Below are positions 16,041 to 25,245 of a DNA stretch of 64,000 nt, piece after piece (positions within the stretch are counted from its first letter, which is position 1; the number at the start of each line of letters is the position of its first letter). The stretch comes from Sphingobium ummariense RL-3 (GTDB lineage: Bacteria > Pseudomonadota > Alphaproteobacteria > Sphingomonadales > Sphingomonadaceae), in NCBI RefSeq assembly GCF_000447205.1, contig NZ_AUWY01000023.1:9850-73849 (forward strand), in the 5' to 3' direction. The position numbers and the translations under genes are program-made. The notes below the pieces were generated by a model. The model made no database searches. It was given only the letters and a program-made list of their open reading frames with translations, and had not been told where the DNA came from.

Positions 16041-16088
16041 TCCGCGACGGGCGACCGAGAGCCTCTCTCTCGACCTCCAACCCGTCAC
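16041..16088 (-). promoter_or_regulatory. Structured 5' leader of resident ardC (copy 2 of 3)
   Basis: Outer arms GACGGG (complement of 16081-16086) and CCCGTC (16046-16051); inner stem CGAGAG/CTCTCG (16067-16072 with 16056-16061). GGAG follows the outer stem, about seven bases before the ATG at 16032. It is nearly identical to the parB-like leader at 5249-5297, although the coding regions are unrelated. Confidence 0.65.
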
Positions 16089-16125
16089 GGCAAAGCCGGT
16101 CCGCACTCTCCCTCTCGGGGGCGTT

Positions 16126-16191
16126 GCGGGGTCTCCCCGCAGAAGGGGTCGGCCGAGACCCGGGGCTCGGACGCAGGGGAACGCGTTCCCC
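16126..16191. promoter_or_regulatory. Hairpin and 16-bp palindrome in ardC upstream region
   Basis: GCGGGG-TCT-CCCCGC (16126-16140) is a tight hairpin. GGGGAACGCGTTCCCC (16176-16191) is a perfect palindrome of the kind bound by dimeric regulators. Both lie between the ardC leader and the AT-rich stretch at 16196-16250. The region separates the divergent ardC and GGDEF-EAL genes, so either could be controlled from here. No sigma-70 hexamer pair is convincing. Confidence 0.4.
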
Positions 16192-16313
16192 TCTCAAGCA
16201 TGCTTAATTCCAAATTTAGCAATTATGAAAAGATGGCCTTCAGTTTGAAGGACTAGAATGGCCGGCAGAGACGTGTTTCCCCAATCGGACACCGTCACCG
16301 ATGGGCGGTCGAG

Positions 16314-18203
16314 TTGCCATTGCTGCAGGTTGAAAACCGAATATTGCGTCTGATCGCCAATGGCGTCTCGCTCGAGGAGACGGCCCGTCAGCTATGCCTG
16401 GAGATCGAGGCGCTTCTGCCGGACGTGGTCTGTACGCTGATGACGGTGGACCCCGCCGGGCTGCTTCATCCGCTGGCGACACCGAGTTTGCCCGACGCCT
16501 ATGCGCTTGCGATCGATGGCGTGATGATCGGGCCGGAGGTTGGGTCCTGCGGCACGGCCGCCTATATGCGCAAGACGGTCGGCATCGCCGATATCGCCGC
16601 GGATCCCCGATGGGCCAGATACAAGGATCACGCGCTCGTCGCCGGCCTGAAGGCCTGTTGGTCCTACCCGATCATCTCCGAGAGCGGCGATCCGATCGGC
16701 GTGCTCGCCCTTTATTTCCGCGAGCACCGCGGTCCGCGCGAGGCGGAGATGGGGGTCATCAGCACGGCCCTGGATCTCTGCGGCATGGCGCTACGGCGCC
16801 ATGAACGTGTGGTCGACCGGGAGCGACGGGCGAATGTCGATGTTCTGACCGGTCTTCCCAACCGGGCGGCGTTCAACGCTGCGCTGGAGTGCATGCCCTG
16901 CGACGAGCCCGGCATCTGGGCCCTGTTCATGATCGATCTGGACAATCTGAAGATCGTGAACGACACCTTCGGGCACCTTGCAGGCGACAGGCTGATTCAG
17001 GTCGCTGCGGCTCGCATTGCCCGCGCCGTCGCGCCGGACGTGACGTTCCGGATCGGCGGCGACGAGTTCGCCGTTCTGGTCCAGGCGCCCGCCTTGCTGT
17101 CGGACCTCGACGCGGCGGCGCGTCGGATCTTCCGCGGGCTCGAGCTCGCCGCGCCTTGCGAGGGCCATATGGTGGTGCCCCAGGCGACGATTGGCGGCGC
17201 AGTGTTCGGTCCCTCGGAGTCGACGGCCGCGGCGGTGAGCGAGGCGGCGGACTTCGCGCTCTATCATGCCAAGGAGACTGGCAGGGGCGGATTTGTGCGG
17301 TACTGGCCCGGCATCGGGACGCGGATCACGCACCGCCGCGATGCGATCCGCGATGTGGCCGCGGCGCTTGGTGACGGTCGTATCGAGGCCCACTACCAGC
17401 CGATCGTCGGGCTGGACACGGGGGAGATTGTCGGCCTCGAAGCCCTGTGCCGCATGCGAGGGCGGGACGGGACGCTGATTGCGGCGCACGAATTTCATGA
17501 GGCAACGGCGGACGCTCACATCGCGGCCGAGCTGACCGAGCATATGGCCGCGATGATCGCCGGCGACATGGTCCGGTGGCGGGACCAGGGCCTGCGGGTC
17601 GGGCACGTCGGCTTGAACGTCTCCTCGGCGGACTTCTACACCGGAAGCATTTCGAAGAAGCTCGAACGTGCGTTCGGCCCTGTTGGCGTCCCGCTCGACC
17701 AGCTCGTGGTGGAGGTGAGCGAGGACGTCTATATCGGCCGGCGTGACGGCGTCGTGGCGCGCGAGATCGAGCGTCTGCGCGCCACGGGCGTCCGGGTCGC
17801 CCTCGATGACTTCGGGACGGGACACGCGTCGCTGACGCATGTGCTGAATGTTCCGGTCGATATCATCAAGATCGACCGCAGCTTCGTCGAGCGGCTCTGG
17901 CCGGACGATCCGAGCATCGTCATCGTCGAGGGGCTGATCAAAATCGCCCGCCGGTTGGAGATCATGGTGATCGCCGAGGGGATCGAGACCGAGGTGCAGG
18001 CGAGCCAGCTTTGGTCGATGGGCTGCATGCTCGGCCAGGGATTTGCGTTCGCCCGGGCGACAGACCGCGACGCGACCGCCGCATTGCTGCGCCGGCACGC
18101 CGCCGGGATTGCGGGCGTCACTCCGCTTTACGCCGGCCGGAAGGGCATGCTTCGCGAGCCGGACGCGGCGGCGCCCGCCCGGCGTCGGACAGCCGCGGGC
18201 TGA
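16314..18203 (+). CDS. GAF-GGDEF-EAL cyclic-di-GMP protein
   Basis: 629 residues with a TTG start; no in-frame ATG with a better Shine-Dalgarno is seen. An N-terminal GAF domain (about 15-160) shows EVGSCGTAAYMRKTVGIADI and a closing GDPIGVLALYFREHRGP. The diguanylate cyclase domain (about 170-330) has an intact GGDEF in FRIGGDEFAVL. The phosphodiesterase domain (about 345-600) has EAL in GLEALCRM, then NVSSADFY, the acidic EVSEDV, ALDDFGTGHASL, IKIDRSFVERL and AEGIETE. All are catalytic positions expected of an active EAL domain, so either activity, or both switched by the GAF ligand, is possible. It is soluble: no membrane segment is present. Position between ardC and SOS genes suggests it travels with the accessory region. 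Confidence 0.92.
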   Translation: MPLLQVENRILRLIANGVSLEETARQLCLEIEALLPDVVCTLMTVDPAGLLHPLATPSLPDAYALAIDGVMIGPEVGSCGTAAYMRKTVGIADIAADPRWARYKDHALVAGLKACWSYPIISESGDPIGVLALYFREHRGPREAEMGVISTALDLCGMALRRHERVVDRERRANVDVLTGLPNRAAFNAALECMPCDEPGIWALFMIDLDNLKIVNDTFGHLAGDRLIQVAAARIARAVAPDVTFRIGGDEFAVLVQAPALLSDLDAAARRIFRGLELAAPCEGHMVVPQATIGGAVFGPSESTAAAVSEAADFALYHAKETGRGGFVRYWPGIGTRITHRRDAIRDVAAALGDGRIEAHYQPIVGLDTGEIVGLEALCRMRGRDGTLIAAHEFHEATADAHIAAELTEHMAAMIAGDMVRWRDQGLRVGHVGLNVSSADFYTGSISKKLERAFGPVGVPLDQLVVEVSEDVYIGRRDGVVAREIERLRATGVRVALDDFGTGHASLTHVLNVPVDIIKIDRSFVERLWPDDPSIVIVEGLIKIARRLEIMVIAEGIETEVQASQLWSMGCMLGQGFAFARATDRDATAALLRRHAAGIAGVTPLYAGRKGMLREPDAAAPARRRTAAG

Positions 18204-18267
18204 CCAGGCCGGGCGGGCGGCCGGCGCTGCGCAAAACCGGACATTCGGTCAAACGGCTTTCAGGGTT

Positions 18268-18768
18268 TCAGAACGCAAGCGCGGCCCGGGCCTCGCGCAG
18301 GCGGGAAACGCGGAAGCTCCCCGCCGGCAAGGGACGGAGCAGCTCCGCTTCCGGGCAGGTCAGATCGAGCCATGCCATGCGCTGATCTCGTCGGAGCACT
18401 GCCATCTGCCGATCGTGATAGGGCTCGACGTCCGCATTCGCGCCGATCGTCAGGATCGCATAAGCGTCCGGCCAGTCGCGCGTTGCCGGACGCCATATGC
18501 CGGCGAAATAGAACCATTCGCCGTTCGCGAGTGCGAAGCTGTAGTGCTTGCCGCCGCTGCGATGGCAGAATTCCGACGCCGGCACCAGGCAACGATGGCT
18601 CGGGAAGGTCCGGTCCTCGGCGCGCAGGACGGTGAATGGACGGCCGCCGATCTCGCGGGGCTGAAGACCCCACGGCAGCTTCACCATCTCAACATCGCCG
18701 CCGCCGCGCCTTATGATCACGCGGCGTTCGTCGAGCGATGCGTCGGAGTCGAAGGCCGTCGCGCTCAT
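18268..18768 (-). CDS. Divergent SRAP-domain protein lacking catalytic Cys2
   Basis: 166 residues from the ATG at 18766-18768 (MSATAFDSDASLDERRVIIR); a longer frame would run into the LexA box. The SRAP (YedK/HMCES) fold is recognisable: LPWGLQPREIGGRPFTVLRA, RCLVPASEF, FYFAGIWRP, the conserved His in EPYHDRQMAVL and LRPLPAGSFRV. The residue that forms the DNA-protein crosslink in active members (Cys2) is absent, and the usual NARxE and GFYEW motifs are altered. It may be an inactive or re-purposed paralog. It is divergent from an intact SRAP gene and shares its SOS box. Confidence 0.85.
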   Translation of the reverse strand: MSATAFDSDASLDERRVIIRRGGGDVEMVKLPWGLQPREIGGRPFTVLRAEDRTFPSHRCLVPASEFCHRSGGKHYSFALANGEWFYFAGIWRPATRDWPDAYAILTIGANADVEPYHDRQMAVLRRDQRMAWLDLTCPEAELLRPLPAGSFRVSRLREARAALAF

Positions 18769-18775
18769 AGTCTTC

Positions 18776-18790
18776 GAACATAACAAGAAC
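18776..18790. promoter_or_regulatory. LexA (SOS) box between two SRAP genes
   Basis: GAAC-ATAACAA-GAAC fits the alphaproteobacterial LexA operator GAAC-N7-GAAC exactly. It lies 7 bp from the start of the leftward SRAP gene and 37 bp from the start of the rightward one, so one bound repressor could control both. Confidence 0.8.
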
Positions 18791-18827
18791 GGGGTCGCGA
18801 GACAATGGCGATCGGGACGGAGGAGCG

Positions 18828-19418
18828 ATGTGCAATGATTACCGTCTGACGGTGGACGTCGCCTCGATCGTAGAGGACTTCGCCGATCTGAAGATCAAGA
18901 TCCGCTTCGGCGAAGGCGCGCCGAACATCGCGGCGCGCGACGACATCAAGATCACCGATGTCGGGGCGATCGTCCGCACCATCGAGGGCGTGCGCGGCGA
19001 AGGCGACCTCGTGCAACGGCGATGGAGCTGGCCCGGGCAGAACAAGCGCCCGGTGTATAATTTTCGGTCGGAGGGGCGCGCTTTCGGGTCGAACCGCTGC
19101 CTCATCGTGGCCGATGGTTTCTACGAGTTCACCGACGCGGCCGAGAAGGGTAAGAAGCGGAAGGACAAGTGGCTCTTCACCAAGCGCGACGAGCCGATCT
19201 TCTGCATTGGGGGCATCTGGCGCGAGACGAAGGAGGTTGGTGAGGCCTTCACCATGCTGACGATGGAGCCCGGGCCCGACATCGCGCCCTATCACGACCG
19301 GCAGATCGTCATCCTCGAGCGCGATGCCTGGACCGGCTGGCTGAACCCTTCCGTGCCGGCGCAGTCGCTCATCCGCCCGCTGCCGGCGGGGTCGTTGTTG
19401 GTCGAACAGGTCGGCTGA
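18828..19418 (+). CDS. yedK: SRAP-domain abasic-site-processing protein (YedK/HMCES family)
   Basis: 196 residues, beginning MCNDYRL; after Met removal the Cys becomes residue 1, the nucleophile that crosslinks abasic sites in ssDNA. The supporting residues are present: Asn in VYNFRSEGRAF, Glu in IVADGFYEFTD and His in APYHDRQIVIL. Length is close to the usual SRAP size. The family shields abasic sites in single-stranded DNA during replication; bacterial members are often SOS-linked. Start preceded by GGAGG. Control by the LexA box at 18776-18790 and proximity to dnaE2 fit a damage-tolerance role. Confidence 0.93.
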   Translation: MCNDYRLTVDVASIVEDFADLKIKIRFGEGAPNIAARDDIKITDVGAIVRTIEGVRGEGDLVQRRWSWPGQNKRPVYNFRSEGRAFGSNRCLIVADGFYEFTDAAEKGKKRKDKWLFTKRDEPIFCIGGIWRETKEVGEAFTMLTMEPGPDIAPYHDRQIVILERDAWTGWLNPSVPAQSLIRPLPAGSLLVEQVG

Positions 19419-19458
19419 TGCGGCGCGTGGCGGTCGCAGTGGGCGCCGTGAAGGGCGG

Positions 19459-22400
19459 TCATCGAAAATCCCGCGTCTTCACCTTGATCGTATCGATGTG
19501 GAGATCGGGAATGTAGATATCCCGGGTGCGCAGGCCTTTCGGGGGCAGCTCGCGGGGATCGGGACCGGAGCCGCCGTGCCGAACCTGATCCCCTCGGCCG
19601 TGGGACAGCGGAAACGCCATGTCGCGATCGCCCACGCTGGCCAGCTCGCCCGACAGGTCGGTGATGCGCTGGGCGACGAGGTGAACGACCTCGCCCTCCC
19701 GCTGCACGCGGCCGCGCACGGCGATCATGCTGGCCGACAGAATGGCGCGCCTGTTCGCCTCGAACACCTTCGTCCACACCACGAGATTGGCGATGCCGGT
19801 CTCGTCCTCGAGCGTGATGAACATGACGCCTTTGGCGCTGCCCGGGCGTTGCCGGACGAGGACGATGCCGGCCGCCTCCACCCATCGACCATCGCGCGCG
19901 GCCATCGCCTCGGCGCAGGTGACGATGCGGCGGCGCTGGAGATCTTCCCGCAAGAAGCTGAGCGGATGCGTGCGCAGCGTCAGTCCGACATGGCCGTAGT
20001 CTTCGACGACTTCGCCGCCCGCCGTCATCGGCCGCAGCGCCACCGCGGGCTCGTCGATCTCGGGGATGGCGCCGGCCTCGCGGGCGGAGGCGGCTGCGAA
20101 CAGCGGCAAGGGTTCGTCGCGGAGGGCCTTGATCGCCCAAAGGGCCTCCCGACGCGCCAGTCCCAGCGCCGGACGGAACGCATCCGCCTCGGCGAGCTGG
20201 ACGAGCGCGGCGGACGGCGCGCCGGCGCGGCGCCAGAGATCGTCGATCGATGTGTAGGGCTGATCGGCGCGCGCCGAGACGATTGCGGCGCCGTGGGTGT
20301 TCGCGAGACCCTTGACCATCCGCAGGCCGAGACGGACGGCGTAGCGGCTTTCGTCCGAGGTGGGCTCGAGGGTGCAGTCCCAGCGCGAAGCGTTGGCGCA
20401 GACCGGCCGAACATCGACGCCGTGCTCGATCGCGTCCCTGACGATCTGGGCGGGTGCGTAGAAGCCCATGGGCTGCGAATTGAGCAAGGCCGCGCAGAAG
20501 ACATCGGGATGCCAGCATTTGAGCCAGGCGCTGGCATAGGCGATCAGTGCAAAAGAGGCTGCGTGGCTTTCCGGAAATCCGTAACTGCCAAAGCCCTCAA
20601 GCTGTTTGAAGGTCTGCTCGGCGAACGCCTGCTCGTAGCCGTTGGCCACCATGCCGGCGATCAGCTTGTCCCGGAAATGCGAGACGCCGCCGGTGAACTT
20701 AAAGGTGGCCATCGATTTGCGCAGCATGTCGGCTTCGCCCGGTGTGAAGCCGGCGCATTCAATCGCGACCCGCATCGCCTGCTCCTGAAAGAGCGGCACG
20801 CCGAGCGTCTTGCCGAGCACTTTCTCCAGCTCGGGCTTCGGGTAGTGGACGGGCTCAAGGCCCTCCCGGCGGCGAAGATAGGGATGGACCATATCGCCCT
20901 GGATCGGACCGGGCCTGACGATCGCGACCTGGACCACGAGATCGTAATAGGTGCGCGGCTTTAGACGTGGCAGCATCGACATTTGCGCCCGGCTCTCGAT
21001 CTGGAATGTGCCGAGCGTGTCCGCCTTGCGGATCATCGCGTAGGTGCGCGGGTCCTCGGCCGGGATGGAGGCGAGATCGAGATTGACGCCCTTGTGCTCG
21101 GCCAGGAGATCCAGCCCCTTCTTCATGCAGGTCAGCATCCCGAGCGCCAGGACGTCGACTTTCATGAACTTCAGGGCGTCGATGTCGTCCTTGTCCCATT
21201 CGATGACCTGCCGGTCCTTCATTGCGGCCGGCTCGATCGGCACGAGGTCGTCGAGCCGATCATGGGTCAGGACGAAGCCGCCGGGGTGCTGACTGAGATG
21301 CCGCGGCGCGCCCATGAGCTGGCGCGCGAGATCGAGCGTCAGGCGGAGCCTGCGGTCGGCGAGGTTGAGGTTCAGCGCCTCGACGTGGCGCTGTTCGACG
21401 CCTTCCTCCGACCAGGCCCAGACCTGCGAGGACAGCGTGCCGATAAGATCTTCGGGGAGGCCGAGCGCCTTGCCGACGTCGCGCAGCGCGCCCTTGGTGC
21501 GATAGCGGATGACCGTCGAGCAGAGCGCGGCATGGTCGCGGCCGTAGGTGTCGAACACCCACTGCATGACGATCTCGCGCCGCTCATGCTCGAAATCGAC
21601 GTCAATGTCGGGCGGCTCGCGCCGCTCCTCGGAGACGAACCGTTCGAACAGCAGGTCGTTACGTCCCGGGTCGATCGAGGTGATGCCCAGGACGTAGCAG
21701 ACCGCCGAGTTGGCGGCCGAGCCGCGCCCCTGGCAAAGGATATCCTTCGATCGGGCAAAGCGAACGATCGCATTGACCGTCAGGAAGTATGGCGCATAGC
21801 CGAGCTTCTCGATCAGCCGCAGCTCGTGCCGCAGCGCGGCGATCACGCTGTCCGGCACGCCTTCAGGATAGCGTTGAGCGGCTCCTTCCCAAGTCAGTTT
21901 TGCCAGCGTTTCCTGCGGCGTGAGCGCCGGATCGTCGCGCTCCTCCGGATATTGGTAGGCCAGTTCATCGAGGTTGAAACGGCAACGATCCGCGATCTGC
22001 AAGGTCCTGGCGAGCGCTTCGGGATAGCGGGCGAACAGCCGATGCATCTCCTCGGGCGGTTTGATGTACCGATCGGCATGGCGCTCGCGGCGGTCGCCCA
22101 GGGCGTCGATGGTGACGTTGTGGCGAATGCAGGTCACGACGTCCTGCAGGACGCGGCGCGCGGGCTCGTGGAAGAGCACATCGTTCGTCACCACGGTCGG
22201 CACGCGCATCTGCGTGGCGAGGTTTGACAGCTCGTGGATCCTGAGCTGGTCGTTCGGCCGGCGGCGCAGCGTCAACGCCAGATAGGCGCGGTCGCCGAAG
22301 GCGTCGCGCAGGCGGCGCAGGCGCAACGCACATTCTGCATCGGCCTGGTCGGGGACGAGGACGACGATGAGACCCTCGCCATAGGCCATGAGATCCGGCC

Positions 22401-22731
22401 ATTCGAGATGGCACTTGGCCTTGCCAGCGCGCTGTTTGCCGAGCGACAGCAACCGGCACAGGCGCGAATAGGCCGACCGGTCGGTGGGGTAGACGAGCAT
22501 TGAGGCGCCATCGACAAGGTCGAGGCGGCAGCCGACGATGAGGCGAACGCCCGTCGTCTTCGCGGCCTGATGGGCGCGGACGATCCCGGCCAGCGAGTTC
22601 CGATCCACGACCGCGAGCGCTTCGATGCCGGCCAGCGCGGCCTGGGAGAACAGCTCCTCGCAGGACGACGCGCCCCGCAGGAAGCTGAAATGGGAGGTGA
22701 CCTGAAGCTCGGCGTAGCGGGGCGCGGTCAT
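19459..22731 (-). CDS. dnaE2: Error-prone DNA polymerase III alpha subunit
   Basis: 1,090 residues from the ATG at 22729-22731 ([20 protein letters not shown]). Order: PHP domain in the first 300 residues ([28 protein letters not shown]), the C-family polymerase core with [16 protein letters not shown] and catalytic [12 protein letters not shown] near residue 373, [15 protein letters not shown], the fingers with [20 protein letters not shown], and an HhH and OB region at the end. DnaE2 extends past lesions together with ImuA and ImuB and causes SOS mutagenesis. The start overlaps the imuB stop by ATGA (22728-22731). Confidence 0.96.
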   Translation of the reverse strand: MTAPRYAELQVTSHFSFLRGASSCEELFSQAALAGIEALAVVDRNSLAGIVRAHQAAKTTGVRLIVGCRLDLVDGASMLVYPTDRSAYSRLCRLLSLGKQRAGKAKCHLEWPDLMAYGEGLIVVLVPDQADAECALRLRRLRDAFGDRAYLALTLRRRPNDQLRIHELSNLATQMRVPTVVTNDVLFHEPARRVLQDVVTCIRHNVTIDALGDRRERHADRYIKPPEEMHRLFARYPEALARTLQIADRCRFNLDELAYQYPEERDDPALTPQETLAKLTWEGAAQRYPEGVPDSVIAALRHELRLIEKLGYAPYFLTVNAIVRFARSKDILCQGRGSAANSAVCYVLGITSIDPGRNDLLFERFVSEERREPPDIDVDFEHERREIVMQWVFDTYGRDHAALCSTVIRYRTKGALRDVGKALGLPEDLIGTLSSQVWAWSEEGVEQRHVEALNLNLADRRLRLTLDLARQLMGAPRHLSQHPGGFVLTHDRLDDLVPIEPAAMKDRQVIEWDKDDIDALKFMKVDVLALGMLTCMKKGLDLLAEHKGVNLDLASIPAEDPRTYAMIRKADTLGTFQIESRAQMSMLPRLKPRTYYDLVVQVAIVRPGPIQGDMVHPYLRRREGLEPVHYPKPELEKVLGKTLGVPLFQEQAMRVAIECAGFTPGEADMLRKSMATFKFTGGVSHFRDKLIAGMVANGYEQAFAEQTFKQLEGFGSYGFPESHAASFALIAYASAWLKCWHPDVFCAALLNSQPMGFYAPAQIVRDAIEHGVDVRPVCANASRWDCTLEPTSDESRYAVRLGLRMVKGLANTHGAAIVSARADQPYTSIDDLWRRAGAPSAALVQLAEADAFRPALGLARREALWAIKALRDEPLPLFAAASAREAGAIPEIDEPAVALRPMTAGGEVVEDYGHVGLTLRTHPLSFLREDLQRRRIVTCAEAMAARDGRWVEAAGIVLVRQRPGSAKGVMFITLEDETGIANLVVWTKVFEANRRAILSASMIAVRGRVQREGEVVHLVAQRITDLSGELASVGDRDMAFPLSHGRGDQVRHGGSGPDPRELPPKGLRTRDIYIPDLHIDTIKVKTRDFR

Positions 22732-24248
22732 CCGAACACCCCGTGGAGGAACCAGTGATGGGAGCCGGTGGTGGCGTCCTCGCCGTCGCCCGCCCGATAC
22801 AGCCAGTAACGCTCGCCGGCTTCGTCCTCGACGCGAAAGTAGTCGCGAACCGCCGCCAGTTCGGCATCGCGCTTCCACCATTCGCCGAACACGCGCTCGG
22901 GTCCGTCGGCGCGCTTCACGCGCCGGTGCACACCCCGCCAGGTGAAGGATACCGGCGGGTGATCGGGCAAGAGCGCGACCGTCTCGACCGGCTCCGGCTG
23001 GGTCAGGAGGCGCGACGGCCGCGGCCAATGGCCGGGCCAGCTCGTCCCCGTATCGGCCGCCATCGCCGGGATGCGGCAGACCGATCGCTCGGGCACATCG
23101 CTCGCAACCGGCGCAAGGCGGTATATCGCGCGCTCGCCGACACGGTTCATGAGCGTGTCGATCAGGTCCGAGACGTCCGGCGCCGCTTCCTCGACGAGTG
23201 AACTGACGGCCTGCTTGCGCTCGAGCGGTTCGGCGTCGCTGGCGCGGAGCGTCATCACCTCGATGCCGAAGCCGGGGGAAATGGTCTCGATCTTGTCGCA
23301 GAGAAGGCGGGTCAGCCGCCTGACGTCGCGGACCGGCGTGGCCATTCCGACGCGAACCGCCTGAGCCCGATTGTCGACACGGTGGCAGAGGAGATCGAGA
23401 CGGCGCGCGCCGAGGCCGCGCTCTTCCAGCAGCGCGCAGAGCTGGACGACGAGCTTGCCGATGTAGCGCGCGATAGTCTCGGCCGTGCCGATCGGCTCAG
23501 CGAAGGCGCGGCGCACCTGCACGAGTTCGGACGGTCGGACCGGTTCGATCGGCTCCGCCAGATCTCCGAGCGCATGGTCGATGCGGCGGTCGATCTCTGG
23601 CCCGAAGCGCAGCGTGAGAGGCGCGCGCGGCTGCGCCAGCAGATCGCCGATGCACTGGAAGCCGAGTGTTCGCAGGCCCTCGACGGTCGATGGGGCGATC
23701 CGCAAAGCGGTCAGCGGCAAGGGGTCGAGAATCGACCGGCCGTGGCCCGGTGGCGCAATCCTCGTCGGCCGCGCCGCGTATCGAGCCAGCGCGTGCGCGG
23801 CGCCCCAGGTGTCGGCGATCGCCGCGCGGGCGGTGAGCCCGGACATGGCAAGGCGACCGATGAGGCCCTTCAGCATCGCGCCTTCGCCGCCGTGGAGATG
23901 ATCGGCGCCAGTCGAGTCGATGATGATGCCGTCCGGTGGATCGGGTGCCACGATGGGCGCATAACGCAGGAGCCAGGCGGCGAGCCGGTCGAGCGCCTCG
24001 GCGTCCCCGTCCGGATCGGCGTCCTGTACGATGAGGCCCGGCACCAAAACCTGCGCCTTGGTGACGGGCATGCCGGCGCGCAGGCCCGCGCCCTGCGCGG
24101 CGGCGTCTGCCGCCAGCACCACCCGCCTGTTCCCATCGCGGCCAATCAGGACGAGCGGCGCCTCAGCCGGATGCGCCGCGTCGCCAGCCTTCCGCCGCAG
24201 CCGGTCGGTGGACCAGCTCGGCAGGAAGAGCGAGACGACCCGTGTCAT
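22728..24248 (-). CDS. imuB: ImuB, Y-family polymerase-like mutasome hub
   Basis: 506 residues from the ATG at 24246-24248 ([20 protein letters not shown]). The N-terminus has a Y-family polymerase fold ([34 protein letters not shown]) without the full acidic active site, as is typical of ImuB, which is considered a non-catalytic adaptor for DnaE2 and the beta clamp. The C-terminal part carries [20 protein letters not shown] and a tail rich in Tyr and Trp (YWLYRAGD) that would bind partners. It overlaps imuA by 86 bp. Confidence 0.93.
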   Translation of the reverse strand: MTRVVSLFLPSWSTDRLRRKAGDAAHPAEAPLVLIGRDGNRRVVLAADAAAQGAGLRAGMPVTKAQVLVPGLIVQDADPDGDAEALDRLAAWLLRYAPIVAPDPPDGIIIDSTGADHLHGGEGAMLKGLIGRLAMSGLTARAAIADTWGAAHALARYAARPTRIAPPGHGRSILDPLPLTALRIAPSTVEGLRTLGFQCIGDLLAQPRAPLTLRFGPEIDRRIDHALGDLAEPIEPVRPSELVQVRRAFAEPIGTAETIARYIGKLVVQLCALLEERGLGARRLDLLCHRVDNRAQAVRVGMATPVRDVRRLTRLLCDKIETISPGFGIEVMTLRASDAEPLERKQAVSSLVEEAAPDVSDLIDTLMNRVGERAIYRLAPVASDVPERSVCRIPAMAADTGTSWPGHWPRPSRLLTQPEPVETVALLPDHPPVSFTWRGVHRRVKRADGPERVFGEWWKRDAELAAVRDYFRVEDEAGERYWLYRAGDGEDATTGSHHWFLHGVFG

Positions 24249-24915
24249 CGCACGCCTCCAATTCGAAATCTGCACTTTCGCCCGCGCGAGCGCGGATCAG
24301 CTCGACAAGCGATCGAGGGCGCCCGACGCCCGGGACGGGCAGCGGCGTCGACGGCAGAACGGAGATCCGCCAGCGAGTCATGGCTGCGGTCGGTTGCCCG
24401 AAATCGGCCGCCTCCGTCTGACGTCGCCATCGTCGCAATGCAATGGCGATGGCGCCGCCACCTTCAGCGGCGAGTTGCAGGCGGCGGGAGGCGGTCATGG
24501 AGAGACGAGCGACCTCTCCGACGACAGCGCCGAGGCCGCCATGTCGCAACCCTTCCTCCATGCAGGCGAGCACGGTCTTGTCGTCGCCCGCTTCGACATA
24601 GATCACGCGGTCGGCCGCCAGCCCGGCCTGCGCGATCGCTGGAGCGAACAGATCGGGCCTGGTGATACACCACAGAACCTTACCCTTGGTGCGGGCGGCG
24701 ACCCCCGCACTGAAAAGCGCAGCGGCGGCTCCGTCGATTGCGCCATTGCCGCCGCCGGCTACTTCATGCAGCGCGCCGAGGGCGAGCCCTTCGCCTGGCA
24801 GACGCGAGTCCATCGCGGCAATCCCGAAGGGGAGAACCGATTTGGCGCGCCGGCCGCGGCCTTCGATCTTTTCGATCTGCGCGCGCAAAGACTCTATAGC
24901 GGGCTCGGACCGCAA
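24163..24915 (-). CDS. imuA: ImuA, RecA/SulA-like mutasome protein
   Basis: 250 residues with a TTG start at 24915 and an upstream GGAGG/AGGA region. RecA-like features include LPFGIAAMDSRLPGEGLALG and ALHEVAGGGNGAIDGAAAAL, but a classical Walker A (GxxxxGKT) is not seen. ImuA works with ImuB and DnaE2 in damage-induced translesion synthesis. It is the first gene of the imuA-imuB-dnaE2 operon and lies 38 bp from the LexA box at 24953-24967. Confidence 0.92.
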   Translation of the reverse strand: MRSEPAIESLRAQIEKIEGRGRRAKSVLPFGIAAMDSRLPGEGLALGALHEVAGGGNGAIDGAAAALFSAGVAARTKGKVLWCITRPDLFAPAIAQAGLAADRVIYVEAGDDKTVLACMEEGLRHGGLGAVVGEVARLSMTASRRLQLAAEGGGAIAIALRRWRRQTEAADFGQPTAAMTRWRISVLPSTPLPVPGVGRPRSLVELIRARAGESADFELEACDDTGRLALPAELVHRPAAAEGWRRGASG

Positions 24916-24952
24916 GCTTCCTGTTGACCTCCGGGAATGGGTTCAGCATCAT

Positions 24953-24967
24953 GTTCTCCATTTGTTC
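24953..24967. promoter_or_regulatory. LexA (SOS) box upstream of imuA-imuB-dnaE2
   Basis: GTTC-TCCATTT-GTTC on the plus strand, i.e. GAAC-N7-GAAC on the transcribed strand: an exact match to the alphaproteobacterial consensus. It precedes the imuA start (24915) by 37 bp, the expected position for a repressor covering the promoter. Confidence 0.85.
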
Positions 24968-25245
24968 TAATCTTTGGTCGAGAGAGTCAAGGCCCGTCGC
25001 CATGTCGAGCACCGAATCTCCCCCGCGCTGGAAATGCCCGTCGATGGTCCGGCCGGTTGGGCAGCCGCTGATCAGGGTGGGCTTTACGCCCCATGGGGCG
25101 AAAGAATGGTTAGGAAGCTCTGTGGTAGAGAGGAAAAGGTGGCGCTTTTGGACGGATTCCGATAGCGTGCGCGGAGCGAGCGACAGCCACAAGCATCTGA
25201 GCAAGCAACAGTATAGCGAGGCCAGACCAAAGAAAGGAGGCGAGT
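24968..25245. other. Intergenic region between SOS cassette and defence operon
   Basis: About 280 bp separate the imu LexA box from ietA, and the two operons diverge from it. The ietA start has a strong Shine-Dalgarno (AAAGGAGG). Frames on both strands are open over part of the stretch, but none has a good start or looks like a protein. A segment near 25108-25145 (AGCTCTGTGGTAGAG) looks superficially like a tRNA D-arm, without the rest of a cloverleaf. No second LexA box was found toward ietA. Confidence 0.4.

Noticed and set aside
24764..25204. Possible small gene or tRNA remnant in the imuA-ietA gap
   Set aside because: The frame overlaps imuA and lacks a Shine-Dalgarno. The tRNA-like D-arm near 25118 has no matching anticodon or T-arm.
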